The notes under the pieces: generated by a model
What the model was told of the DNA's origin: nothing
Database searches by the model: none
The model's input: the letters and a program-made list of their open reading frames with translations, nothing else
Shown: in pieces, positions 22,160 to 35,347 of the stretch
Layout: each line of letters opens with the position of its first letter
How positions within the stretch are numbered: position 1 is the stretch's first letter
Program-made: the position numbers and the translations under genes
Assembly: GCA_023374045.1 (NCBI GenBank)
Contig: CM041780.1
Span: 168,636,085 to 168,700,084, forward strand
Source of the DNA: Limonium bicolor
Taxonomy: Eukaryota > Streptophyta > Magnoliopsida > Caryophyllales > Plumbaginaceae
Length of the DNA: 64,000 bases
Direction of reading: 5' to 3'

Positions 22160-25100
22160 TGTAACGCCCCTACTTATCATAAATGCAGCGGAAATAAAAT
22201 ACTAAGGCGATTACAGATCATCGGGTTCCAAACACCCGGCACCAAACCTCACCAATTACAACTTATGACATTACAAATGCTACGGTCTGAACTCGAGAAA
22301 ACATAACATAAAAGAATAATAACAAAATACAATAGCTCTCCAAAGTTCCTAATTCCCATCCCATACACTCATACTCTTCGTGGCTACCTGTATAGCAATT
22401 CGTACCTGCAAGATGAAACCAAGCAGCCCACCCCAGGAGGGGTGAGTCAGTTCCCTGGAATGGAACTGGTACAACTCTCCAAACAACAGTTTAAAAGCAT
22501 AACTCTTAAAAATAAACAATAAGATGAAGCCAAACACTTAGAACAAAAGCAGAAGAACAAGGCACACCAAAACACCAAGTCAAAGATAACAAGTCAAGGA
22601 TAGAGATAAATAACAAGAAGTAAAGTGAGTCAATAAAAAAACCACGCCAGAAGTTAGTGAACATCCATTGCTTAAGTTAGATTCAGTTCCAATTAGGATT
22701 AGAAAGACCCAAGAACCTTAACTCAAGAGTGGAATAAAACCAATTAAGAGATGGCCCCCACCCCAGTCAGTGCCACAGGGAGAGGCACCGCAGTCAGTTG
22801 CCACAAGGCGAGGTAAACAGACCTCCGCTGTCAGTTGCCACAAAGGGCGAGGTATAGCAGACCTCCGCTGCCACCGACCCGTTCTCGGTCATCGGTGAAA
22901 AGTGAGTGCACCACTTAATAGAAATAATCCATACCCAATACCAAGATTGACATTTCCCATATTCCCACTAGACTATTAACTGTACAAGTGCAATACCAAA
23001 ACACTCAGTCCTACAGAGTGCAGAGGCGTAAACCCTCAACAGTCAATATCTAATGAGATAACCAGATAAAGGAACCAATGATCATGTGAGTTGTACATCC
23101 AAGGCTCAGTTAGTCACAACAGGCTGAGTTAGTCACACAAACAATTTCCTTTCAAGATACATTCAACTCATTTAGCGTTTCTCAAAACGTTCCATAAAAT
23201 TCGTCACCAAAGCATCTGAGTACGAGAAATCGTACAAAACATTCCATAAGTCCAAACACACAAGCTGAGTACGAGAAATCGTACCTGGTATATGTAGAAG
23301 CAGTAACCAAACTTGAAAATGCGAACTACTTCCACTAATCACCTATAATTAAAGTATTCCAAGCATTAATTAGTTAAGGCACTATAATGCTACACATCCC
23401 CCATTTTATTAGTCTATAGTTTTTACAGTTACTCCCTCCTAAGGATCTGGCTAGATCTCGTAATTAAATTTTAATGTAACTTACTTATTCCATTTCCCAC
23501 TCCTGATTATAGGTTTGTTTAATTAATCCCTTGGTTACGATTGGCTAACTTCACTTTTAAGGTTTAGGATGTGTATTTCCCCCTAATAGTCTACCTGGAT
23601 GTCACACTAACCTTTAATATTTTAATTGCCACGTAGAATTAGGTTTATCCCAATTTTTCCCTCTTAATATGTTTCCCATAAGGAATGTTCTTTATTTACT
23701 TCTAATGTATTTATATACACTTATATTTTCCTTAGGATTTATCCAAAACATTCTTTAAGAAATTCTTATTGTATTTAATTATATCTAATATCTTTTAGAC
23801 ATCTCCACAACTGATATATGGTTTATAAAATAAAGTGTTTGCCCTAGTTTAATTAAGCATATTAACCTCCATAATAATAATATGTAGTTTAGTTTAATAC
23901 CTCGATTTAATATAAGTCCCTATTTATTTTCTCATATAATATTTATGTGTAAACAACTTTTACTTCACCGAAAAGATAACACCCAAAATATTTATAAACA
24001 CACTGATGTAAAATGTTAATTTAGGTTTAATTTCCCCATCCTAAAAAGTTAATTACCCAACCATACTTTAATTTTTGTTACATTAAAAACCTTATATTAT
24101 AGGTTATTTTATGAAAACTCATAAACATAATTTTTAAAATTTACCCTTGTCCAAAAATTCCCAAACTTATATATAATAACTATAACATTTTAGACATATT
24201 ATAAAATTTTTATTCATAAAAATATCTTTTAAATCACCCAAATAATTCCATAATACCCGTAACTTGCAAAAATCATAACTTATGTTTAAAAACTCAAAAC
24301 CCATATTAATTTACATCAAAATAAACTAGTTTATAAGGAATCTATGGTTAAAATTTCAAGTCAAAATACAATTCGGGAAGGCCATTAAATAAATCTAGCA
24401 AGTTAGGACTTTATTCTGGAATAATATAAAAACTTATACTTTATTTTGAAACGTTTTAATCGTGGCCGTCCGTTTCTTTAACCGCGATCGGGCGGCCCAG
24501 AACCCTCGAGTTCTTCAGCGTTCTCCCCTTCCGACCCGAGTACTAATCACCCTATAACTCACAATCTACAGAACGAAATTCGATGATTCTTGTTCCTATC
24601 GATTCGTAATCAAATTCCGGTTCTAATGGTACCGATTTCCCCAATTATAATGCAGTATACACCAAGTTTCGAAATCGATTCGAGAGTTAGGGTTTATTTC
24701 GGTACAGAACTAATTCGGTTGCAATTCCTACAAATTCTCCCATTGTAATGCATAATAGACTAAATTGGCATGTGGGTTTGATCGGTGATGAAATTTCGAA
24801 TGGCATCAATGGAACAATTTGACCAGAACTTACCGGAATTGCTTAATCGGGGTGAAACCAAGTCGACAATTCTGGAATCGGTATTTCATGTGCGGTTCAG
24901 GTATGCCACTTCACGAATCAACTCGCACCAACTGAGAGAGATTCGATTCATGTAACCTATCACAATCCAAACTAGACATGTAACTCTAGATGCTAGTGGA
25001 AGAATCATTGATTTTGATGAACTAGGGAGAAAGTTATAGATCTCACAAGATCCGAGTTTACCTAGTTGGTTCGGGATGAAACTGGGCAGAATTACCGCCG

Positions 25101-26012
25101 TGATCGAGTGGGCAACTTTAGACAGATTTATCTCCCAACCCAGTGCGAATCAGCCTTGGCCATCAACATGAAAGTTATAGAGGGATTAGAGATCTTCAAA
25201 ACAAGCTAAAGAACACGAAATTTGGACGAGAAATGAAGAAGTTATGGCGTGACGAAGTTTACCCGATTCCAGGAAAAACTGCAGTTCTGGGTTACGAATC
25301 GCGAGGAGCCAACTTTGGATCAACTTTTCCGATCATTGTAGAAGGAGTTAGATGGTGTGTGAGTAATGGTTGGAAGAGAGGAAGAGAAGAGAATGAATGA
25401 AACGGCATACCAAATGGTGGAGTAGGGAAAAAGATATAGGTGTCTAAAGATCGACCCTCGACATGCCAAAACCGCTGGGAAATCAAACGATTAAGTGTCT
25501 TGGGTGGACTGGGCGCGACACGTGTCCTGGACACGTCAGCATCCTTCAAAATTTTGGCTCTAAACTTCAATTTATCATAACTTTGGCTAGGATGATCCGT
25601 TTTTAACGTTCTTTTATCGATCTTCATGGTTTTTCATAACCTATTGGTATAGGTTTCATGGCCTGGTTTGACCATTCTCAAAAAGTCAACTCTACAAGGC
25701 TTAATAAGCTTTAAGGTTTCTAGAATTTATATTGACTTTTATGTTTCAAAACAATGTTCCAACACTTCCTAAAATCTTTATAATATATTTGGAGTGTTTA
25801 GAAATTTTCCCAAGATTTATTGACTTATAAATCTTATTATTAAATTCATAATACTATATAATAATGTATAATAATTAGGGTTAAATAGGAGAAAACCCCT
25901 AAATAAATTTCACAATTCATATAATAATTAATATTCATAATTCCATATAATAATTTAATTTTTAATAAAAGAAATCCCCTAAATTAATTTAAATTAATTT
26001 AGGGGTATTTCA
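22160..26012 (-). repeat. Inner element 5' LTR
   Basis: 3853 bp, TGTAACGCCCC...GGGGTATTTCA, followed by TACAC. In one stretch of about 370 bases compared by eye (13440-13810 versus 23785-24140) I counted about 2 substitutions and about 10 small indels against the 3' LTR. Confidence 0.95.
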
Positions 26013-27670
26013 TACACCAAATACAGTAATGGTCTGATGGACCGGAAAATCCGAGTACTAAACAAATACAAACAACACTTCATTTCCAAACCGAGTAAAT
26101 ACAATTCTCCAATCAATACAGTGCTCAATACTTACAATCCAATATACCGAGTCTACTAAGTTAATCCCAAAAACAATATTTCTCGCAAGTCTAAACACAA
26201 TTACCATGAGTCTAACATCCTACCCATGTCTCACAAGTCTGCATACTTCTCCAAAATACATAAGGGTGTACCACATGGTACACCGACAATTCAAAAGGCT
26301 ACTAGCCTATATACAACTCGGTACACCAATTATAATTTGCTAACTATTAAAAGCAAAGCATCTTGGTCTCGTCACGACCATCAACTTACTTGGGTACCTG
26401 GAAAATAAAAAACAACGCCCCAAGGGGCTCAGCAAAATTGCTGGCATGAAATTCACATACCCCGCGTGCTAACGGGGGTACGCCGACTACTTTGTCGCCT
26501 ACATGGAGTTCATTTTATTTGCAAGCATACATGCTATTATGAACAACATTATAGTCATACAATAGTACATTCAACATGCATTCAAATACATACAACGTCA
26601 CACTCATACAAGGTACAATACATACAAATGGGAGACATTCACAAGTCAACCGAGATCTATAGATACATCTCAAGTTCTCACCTCATCACTTTGTTAGTCA
26701 ATTTCCCATCTGGGATAATCACATGTTCTTATTCTTTTACTCTTGATCAATTACTTAACTAGCCATGATCTCCCTCAACCAAATACTCTTCTTCTCAAAT
26801 ATAATCAAGTAAGTCGGTGTGACCTCCGGGTAAGGACAAGACTATCCCACCACCGGGCTTAAGGTTGGCTCACTACCTAGGTTGCTACCATTTAAGGGAT
26901 TTGGACCGTGGGAAAGATTAGGCCAGGATTCGGTTAACAATCTCTCTTGTTACCTCATCCTCACGCGTGGCCGAAACTATATCAGGCTTCTCAAATACTC
27001 CAATTTACTCAATTCTCAAAGTTAAAGTGTTAAAATAGTTAGGGAGTTAGTGACAGGCCCACATCCAATCAATCAAGGTTATCACAACCAATCAATCAAC
27101 ACTTCACTTTCTATCACAACTTTCCAGTTCAGCCACAATTCAATCAAGGCATAATGTTCACAAGATAGTGAGAAGTGCACACTCAACAAGTCAAGGGTAG
27201 CACCCTTGCACATTCAACATCCAAGTACTTCATCCACAATCACACATTTCATAAATTATACAAAATTCAAGGTTTAAATACAATCCAACAAGGAATAATA
27301 CATTACAAGCATAAGGAAGTGCAATAAACCTGATTCGTGCATTTTATCTTATTTAGGTGGTAACATATAACACAAAAACACAAATCGAGGTAACCTCGGT
27401 AGCATACAGGGCATGAGAAAATCATACCGTTCACCGTAGTTGTTGGTCACCGACTCTCTTCGGAGTCCAACAATTCCAATCTATAACATACATGGAATTG
27501 GACAGTCAATTCTCTATAATTAACCTAACTTTAAGTCTTTAGAGTTTTCCCGATTTTACAATTACTCCTTACATTTCAAACTCATTCACCTAAGTTACTT
27601 ACTTCTCATTACTTCTCAAGCTTGTACCACTAATGACCAAAATGTTATTAATTAAGTCTTAACAATCTTA

Positions 27671-27906
27671 CTCCCTCCGTCCTAAATGACCGTCCTGTTA
27701 CTATTTGGACAGGTCGTTTGAACTTCAATTTTTAACATATAAGATAATTAATTTTGAAAATTTAAATTTTGCATATGAATCCTTACATGATAAACTATAT
27801 GTTACAAAAATTAGTTTTATAAAATTATTTTATCTTATATGTTTAATATTGAAGTGGAAAAACGTGCCATAAAGCAAACAGGACGGTCAATTCAGGACGG
27901 AGGGAG
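27671..27906. mobile_element. Stowaway-like MITE
   Basis: 236 bp with terminal inverted repeats CTCCCTCCGTCCT / AGGACGGAGGGAG and TA target duplication (27669-27670 and 27907-27908). The outer element's other LTR carries the empty site (atcttataatatc at about 37143), so the insertion post-dates the LTR pair. The interior is AT-rich and non-coding. Confidence 0.93.
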
Positions 27907-27977
27907 TATAATATCAATACCATTCAAATCCTCACCTTAGAATTGCTTAAAAACACTTTCTGGAACAATTTTGGGGT

Positions 27978-28157
27978 GGTTCGGGTTTGTGTCCGGGGTT
28001 ACAAACCCGGATCAAACCTTGAATAAGCTTTCTGTCGTATTTTTACTATGGTCCGGGTTTGTGTACCGGAATGTAAACCCGGACCAACCCAGAAATATGC
28101 TTCTGCCTGTTTTTAGGGTGACAGGTATATGTACCGATTTACAAACCCGGACCAGCC
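27978..28157. repeat. Three consecutive hairpin-forming inverted repeats in LTR
   Basis: The clearest unit is at 28050-28085: GGTCCGGGTTT, a 14-base loop, then AAACCCGGACC (11-bp perfect arms). A unit with mutated arms precedes it (27978-28013) and one follows (about 28117-28157). The same trio occurs at 37218-37398 and about 197-383. Confidence 0.8.
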
Positions 28158-30007
28158 CTGCTCTCACACTCCTCACCCCCTTTTACACCCTTCTTTTCAT
28201 CCTTTCCTACATTTTTATACCCAATCCTTTCCTAATCTTTCTACATGTAATCTAGCATGTTTTTACACCATCTAGACACTCTAAACCTCATTAATTCATT
28301 GCTTAACTTAGTAACTCAAACCTTGATTAATTCACCTAGAAGTTCTAAGTGTATGATTTTCCTTTTATTGCTTCCTTACCCAATGGTCTCACAACTAAGG
28401 CATTACTAGCATTAAACCTACATCCTTCTTATTCCACGTACTACCCAATTATATAATTCTCTCAAACTCAGTTTCCAAGGTAATTAACTACTCAATCGAA
28501 CTCCAAAACACACCTAGTTAGCCTAGGTTCCTTCTCCTCATAAAACACTCTTAATTCTTCTAATTTCTAGGACAATTTTGACAGAGGTTCCCCTAGAATT
28601 TTAACATTGCCCACATACACAATTCAGCTCACCTGCTCAATTTCCAATATTCACATCAATTTAGGCACTAACAACACTTCTAGTTTCAGCCCATTATATA
28701 AATTCCAAAACCTTAAACAACTTGGCTTTTAAAGCCCTTTTATCATCATTTAAACATCACTAAAACAACTCAATCTCTTACTCAACATGTAGTAGCCTAA
28801 CCAATACTTAAGCAATGTGAATTTCCTCATACATAAGGCATCAAAATCTGTTTCAAAAGGCATACAAGATCAACTCAAAGGTAAGTGCATTTACCATGGA
28901 TTTTCTAGTTTTCTTTCCTTTCTCCTTTATTATTCTCCTTTCCTTTATTCTTGGTCTTGACTTACAAAACCGGTAATGCTACAACCACCCACAACAACAA
29001 TACCAACTCAAAAACTACCCCTTAATTAACCTAGGACTTAAGCACATGTTTAAGGCTTAAAGGAGGCATTACCTTACCAATGTCTAGATGGAGTTTTGGA
29101 CAGCAACAATGGCAAGATTCCATCACCAAGAATGAGGATAAAACCGGCCGGAATATGGGGGAAACAAGAGCTCAACGTTGGATTTTTATTTTGCAAGGAA
29201 AGAGTTAGAAAAAGAGGTACTTTAAGACTCTTTATTACCTTAGAACAACAAGGAGATGAAGGAGCTTGGAATGGTCACCTTTAAGCTTCAAGTGGAGCTA
29301 CATCCATGGAGATGGACCTCACTATTTTCAGATTTTGAAGGATGGGAAATGATGCCCAAAGAGAGAGGAGTTTAGTGGTGTAATTTTTTTTGCATTTGGA
29401 CTTGATTTTGGCTTTCAAAAATGAAGAAGAAGGAGGCTGCTATGAGAGCTTCTCCAAATCGCCATTACCAGCACAAGGAAGAAGAAGGTCTGTAGGAAGG
29501 AGGGAAAACGAGAGAATAGAGAAGAATGGGAGGAGAGAGACTCCAAAACATTGCTTTTTACTTTTTTCCCCTTACTTTATTACTTTGTCTTCTAGTGAAT
29601 GAGAGGGAGTAAGTAGATTTGGGAGAGGGGGAACAAATCGCGACACACACAGAGGGAGCCAGATTTTATTTACTAAGTGATGGGGGTATTTTAGACTTAT
29701 TACAATTGTCACCCCGTAAGTTCCGGAATTTTCTCGTTTAATTAGTTTTAATGGCTCTAGACTTTCACTAATGTTTAATTATAGATATTTTACTGACCAT
29801 AATTCTTACGAGTCTATTTAACCCGCTTAAAGTCACGTTTTCCTGGTTTCCTCGAAAAATGTGCTTTAAGGTTCATTTGTGTTTTTAATCCGTTTTATGG
29901 ATCCGTTTTCTTCGGGAATTGTTCCCACATGTTCATTTAGGAATAATTAAGCTTTTTAAATCTTCATTAGCCTAATTAATTACTGTTTTTAAGTTCAGGG
30001 TATTTCA

Positions 30008-33000
30008 ATCTACCCCCTTAAAGAACTTTGCCCTCAAAGTTGGTCAAAGTTGGTGAATTACTATCTTACTCATTTGACATCTCAATTGTCAAAATCATAC
30101 ATTACTACTCCTTAAGGATTCTCATATCCATTACCCTAGGTATTTACATACAACACCATGCAAGCACACCACAATACAACTGCAAGCAATACAATGCAAG
30201 CATTACAATCAGCACTACAATCAACACACTGGTTGTTACACTGTGCTAACAAATGTATACATACATACGGTGCAATGCTATCTCGAAGTAATGCAAAAAT
30301 ACTCTTTTTCTTTCTCTCCATGGGGATCCATCTGAAGACAACTAGGCACCCAGTCCTCCCCCATATCGAGTGATCCCTCAGGCACTACAGGTCATCCCTT
30401 GACACATGACTTCTCTATGTCCTGTTGCCCTTGGAAAACACTAAACATACACTGCCACCGTCCTACTGGTCAACTTAGGACTGTTGCTCGTCCGGTGCAG
30501 TGGTTTAAAAACTGGTCCCCATTCTTAGGTTTGAATGAAAATCCTTTTGCACATATTAGTTAAAAATCTTTTTTTTTAAAACACAATCAGCTCCAAATCC
30601 AATTTATGCTCATTACATCTATCCTAAGCGTGTTTTCTTGTGACCGCTTATAGAGGGCTTCAAGAATCATTCAACTCCAATGTGATCAGCATCGGTGTTG
30701 AACTATCCTTCCACCCCAATTTGTGTTCGGTTTCCCTTAATCTGATCAGGATTAAGTTCGACTTCCCACTTCAGTTTCAAACAGAAACTAGTTCAAACAT
30801 TTTTCATTTTCTATCTTTTAATCAATCTAGTCATAAACGTAATTCAGTACATCTCCAAAGGATGGAACTTAGTCCATCAATTATCCTCAATTTACTTCCA
30901 AATAATTTACCTAGGACTTCACTACTTATGGGACTCATTTCATAAATTATTTCTCATTTCATCCATTATCCTCAATCATCTCAAATAATTATCTATGGAA
31001 TACAATACTTGTGGAGCTCAGTCCACAACTCGTTCTCAATTAGCCTCAAAACAATCACCTAGGGAACTTAATTCCTCTAGGTTCTACATCGGTTTCATAC
31101 CGAATCATGCATCATAATCCAATTTCTAACCTCAAATAGACATATACTATAGGGATTCTCATTCCCCAGGAGTTTCTTTACTCCTTTCTCCTTGTATACT
31201 CACACCCGAGTTAACAAGGTAAGTATATTTATATACGCGATATTCGCATCTCTAGTGCGCAATAACCCTAACTAGGCTATGAATGGGTGCATATGTTTAT
31301 GTAACATACGTACCAATCATCAAACAATTCTCATATGTGCTATGCACACTGTAGTTTACATGTTTAATACGTGAAACATACATTAAGCGGTTTTTCGCTC
31401 TACCCCCCTTAAAAGGGATTACGCCCACGTAATCTACCATATGTTATCATTGAACACTGGTTCACTAAATTCATGTGTCCTGAAGCATTTTAGCTTCCAT
31501 GCGGTTTATTATACAATGTATTCTGGTGAAAGGGTTTTAACCATATTGACGGTTTAGTCCCTGCACCAAAAATTCTCATTGGAGTTTATTTAATCTCATA
31601 ACCGGTTCGGTTCTAGCCTATTAGGCTTCAAGGCATTGATGATTAGCCATTCTTTCATACTCACTGGGTATATCAAACCTCTAAGCTAGGGCCCACTAGC
31701 TTCTGCTGCGCAACCCTGATAACTTGGAGCTTAATTTGCCCCTTTTCGTTATTCTAAATGTATTACACATCTACTTTTTATCCCTTTTATCTTGGGATAT
31801 ACGGTTTCTCAACTGGCGTGTGGTATCTCTTACCGTACGCAACTCATTGTGTTATAGGTTTTCTATCCAGTTTCTTGGAAATCTATTGTGCATACTGCTG
31901 TATACTTCTGTGTTTATTCACTTAGTTCTTCCGACTTGTTGTCGGTTGAGGTCTAGCTACTACCTACTGTGTAGTGCTTCCTCTGATCATTGGTTTCTAG
32001 CTATTCACGCGTGTAGTGTTATACCAGTTTTCTTTTATTGCACTAGCTTGCATCTCATAAGCATCGATCCTCATAGCGTTCATGATTTGGTTTCTAATAT
32101 TATTCCAGTGGAATTCACAGGTAGTGATTATTGGCGTCTCCAACTTTCCTCATGCATCTTTGGCCGAAAGGCCGCACAGTTTATCGCTAGATTTATGCTT
32201 AAACTGGCTTGCGTCGTGTTCATTGTTGCGTTTGCAAATCTTTTGTAATTAGTACGGTTGGTTGTTTAGCAACCAGGCGCTCTCATCCTGAGTTATTATT
32301 CCTCCATCGAGTTGATCCACTAGGAACACGCTTTCGGTTTCCTATGCAATTGTAATAGGAATGAACAATGTGTTCCCTGTGAGATCCTTGTCGTATGGTT
32401 AAGAATGTAGGATTCCATGCTAGTCTATCTAGAAATTATTGCTTTTCATCTATACTGAGTCTTGTTCATGGGTCCTCTTGTTTTCCATATCATTGTCTAG
32501 CTGCGCACCATGTTCTGATTCATTTTACAAGTATTGTTTTCATGGCCTCTACTACTGTGGTAGCTTGCCTTTGTTTTTTGCCCATTGTTGGCACAACTCC
32601 TCAACCGTTCACTCCAATGTCTCGTTTTATATTCAATTCCTTCACGGTGTAAACACACTGGAAGTTCAATAGGTTCGTGTGTATGGCTGTCGCCGTATCA
32701 ACCCGTGAGATTATTATCTTTTTAATGTGGAGATGTTCTATTCCAGATTCGGGTTCATGTGTAGGCTAGTCTGCCTCACATTCTTTCATCACTTATAGTA
32801 CGGTTACCAAATCACTTGGCTGGCCAAGGAAGAAGTAATCCATTGGGTCACAAGCTTTTTTAAGTGTTGTTCATTTGATGTCATATTACGCACTCACCTT
32901 GCTTATTCTTGAAATTTACTGTCTTCTAAATCCTGGGCATTGGATATGAGGTCTGGTTGTGCATTCTTATTTCTCTATGCACATCATTGGGACATCCCAA

Positions 33001-35347
33001 GGAACTTCAAGGGTTTTCTAGTCCCATTCTATAATAGAAGAGTATTCTATCATTGATAAGTGAAAGTTCTTGGTGAGGGGTTTTATCTCAACTCACAAGT
33101 CTCACGACAAGGTTTTACTGTGTTAGCCTCTGCTTATGTACTTCCACCATCCATACAATGGTTCATCGTTTGCTTGGTTGACTAAAGAGTATACTACCCC
33201 TTAAGTCTCTATGCTCCTTGAGCATTAACCTTCTACAATCCACATTGCGCACATTCGGTGTTTGCTTCTAAACCGACTACTCTTCGGTTTTTAATCATTG
33301 CTATCACAACTTCCTTACTCATACTATTCTTGGAACTTTCCTTTTCTCGTTCAAGTTGTTACTTGACAATGATCATATGCTAAAGCTTGATGTTTTAATG
33401 GGTGAAAGCTTTTCTAGAGGGTTCACATATCTACCGCTCCAGCCGTCTCACAATAATGGGAGGTATCCCCACTCCTCTAATTTTTCATAATGCCCGAGTG
33501 TAGGCCAAATCGGTGGTGTCGTCACCTAGATTCTTATATCCCTGTACTACTGTTACTACAGAGAGCAAGAAGAGCAATTAAAGCCTTGTTAACTGTATAC
33601 TAGCCTGATGCTCTAGTGATAGTGACACTGAGGTAGTCTTGGTGATTATTCTGGGAACCTTATCCTGTTCATCGAACATTAACGTGTCTGTTTAGGCATC
33701 TGCCTTACTTTTTGAGGTTGGGTATTCATTCCAACTTTCATGCATTCGCTTCAAATTTTTTGAGACATATCCAATGTCTATACTTACTAATCTATGCTCG
33801 TTGCACTTTCTAACTCTTATTAATTCGTTTCCCTTTAGATGAATTCTCTGACTCCTTAGGCTCGTTAGCTTAACTGTGTTCCTTCTCTTCGATCGTCTGA
33901 GGTGTCCAACTGTTCTGGTTTGAACTTGCATTGCCGTCCGTAGAACGGAGTTGACTACTTCGCGTGTTCCGTACTCTACTTGTATACATATGTCGGGTAC
34001 CATACTGATACATTACTACTTACCCGACTAACCTATAAGTAGGTTTGTCAGGCCCGCAAGCTCCTATCAGAGTGCAGTCGTTCCACATCTCATTTTTGTA
34101 CACTTGTAGTGTTCGTCACACGCCTAAGTGAAATATTTTGTTGTCAACTCCTCTTGTATCGTCCTTTGGTAACTTGTTGTGGTTCTGCTGGTTTGGTTTA
34201 CAAAATATGGGGGTTTTAAAAGAAATATTTTGGGTTTTGAAAGAAAAATTTGAGTTGAATTTAAAATGTTCATGGCATTTCAATGCCAGGTGGTTCTGAC
34301 TGAGTCTAGCTTCTCGCTGACTGGCATCTTTCTTACTACAATGGTTAGGCCGTCAGGCCCTTCCAAGGTTCATTTTTAAAATTCTTAGGATTTGTGATCC
34401 TATATTTGCTTCATTCATCATCTTGGTACTTCACTAGGTACTTGTTGCTCGTTAAAAGCTTCTCTGAATAACCCCGATCTTACTGCACTTGCCGTGGTAA
34501 GTGCGCGGTACTGGTTTTCGGGTTACACATACTGGTTGCGGTACTGCTTCCGTGTTCGGTAGCCGTGTTGGCTCTTCTTTTGAACCTTTAATTGTGGTAA
34601 TCCCACTTCTAAGCAGCTTCTCATTTGTTCCGGATGCTCGTTCCCATGCGTTTGTCGTGGTTACCGATGCTTGACTCTCCTTTAGGTACTACATCTGTAG
34701 TCCTTTCGGGTACATTCGTAGGTTTTCTCGTAGTGGTCTGAGCTATGTTGATTAGGTATTGCATCATTTTTAGGTGTGTGGGTTTGGAGTTAACCAATCC
34801 TGACTATTTCCTTAGTCGGTTAGTATACCATCGGTGGGATCTAACTGTTGCGACCCTGTAGACTCGTGTCTCGGGTTTGTTACTGCTCCTTTCCACTTCA
34901 TTGCACAATCAGTGCTCTCCTTCTTACTGCTGCTTGACCAGTCAGGTTCTCGCGATTGCTAAGCATGGCGCCCCATGCTGTCGTAGATTCCAGTCTCCTT
35001 TTGGTTAGGATTCTCATTCTACCGCTATTAAGTGCGGGTATTATTGTTCAACCGGGAACCGTCTCCGGGGTTTCCAATTCTTGGAAACTACTGTATGATA
35101 GGTTCTTGTTTTTCATAGGATTATTTCACAACTGCTAGTTCGGGCTTTCCCGAGTAAGAAAGGTCTTTCCCGAGTTATAATATGGGGATGTGGAGGGCGG
35201 GTTTGATATTGTAGGTATCCGGTACACACCGGGAGTTCCTAACTAACGTATCTCTCACGCTATCGCTAAACCTTTAGCCCTAAGTCTCTACTTTCTAACT
35301 CGGTATTTCCAGAAATCAGAGCGATACTTGGCTCTGATACCACTTTT
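30008..35347 (-). mobile_element. Interior of outer gypsy element, no coding capacity seen (LARD-like)
   Basis: 5.3 kb between the LTRs. It starts with a polypurine tract (30008-30021; AAGGGGGTAGAT on the element strand) and ends with an initiator-Met PBS. I see no gag, RT or integrase motif on either strand. Open frames here, such as 31724-32248 on the plus strand, run against the element and are made of hydrophobic residues from T-rich sequence. It is most likely a non-autonomous derivative, or pol too decayed to recognise by eye. Confidence 0.75.
35328..35342 (-). other. Primer-binding site of outer element
   Basis: On the element strand it reads TGGTATCAGAGCCAA, complementary to initiator-Met tRNA. 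It is five bases from the LTR start at 35348. Confidence 0.9.

Larger units (their letters stand above)
11758..26012 (-). mobile_element. Tekay/Del-like chromovirus carrying an AlkB domain (complete element)
   Basis: A complete Ty3/gypsy element of 14.3 kb in minus orientation. The two LTRs are 3914 and 3853 bp, both beginning TGTAACGCCCC and ending GGGGTATTTCA, flanked by the 5-bp target duplication TACAC (11753-11757 and 26013-26017). It has an initiator-Met PBS, a polypurine tract, gag, an AlkB domain, protease, RT-RNase H, integrase and a chromodomain-like tail. The integrase-to-tail order and the tail sequence point to the Tekay (Del) clade of chromoviruses. Reading frames are broken by several one-base indels that may be assembly errors. 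The AlkB module between gag and protease is not part of any standard chromovirus layout I know. Confidence 0.93.
26018..30007 (-). repeat. Outer gypsy element: 3' LTR, second fragment
   Basis: It continues from 11757 after the inner insertion and ends GGGTATTTCA at 30007. The first part matches 35483-37656 at roughly 95% by eye, with substitutions dominating. Compared with that LTR it holds an extra MITE at 27671. It contains the inverted-repeat trio at 27978-28157. No gene is present. Confidence 0.9.

Noticed and set aside
31724..32248. 174-codon plus-strand ORF as a membrane protein gene
   Set aside because: It lies antisense within the outer gypsy interior. The hydrophobic composition comes from T-rich sequence, with no domain or gene structure.
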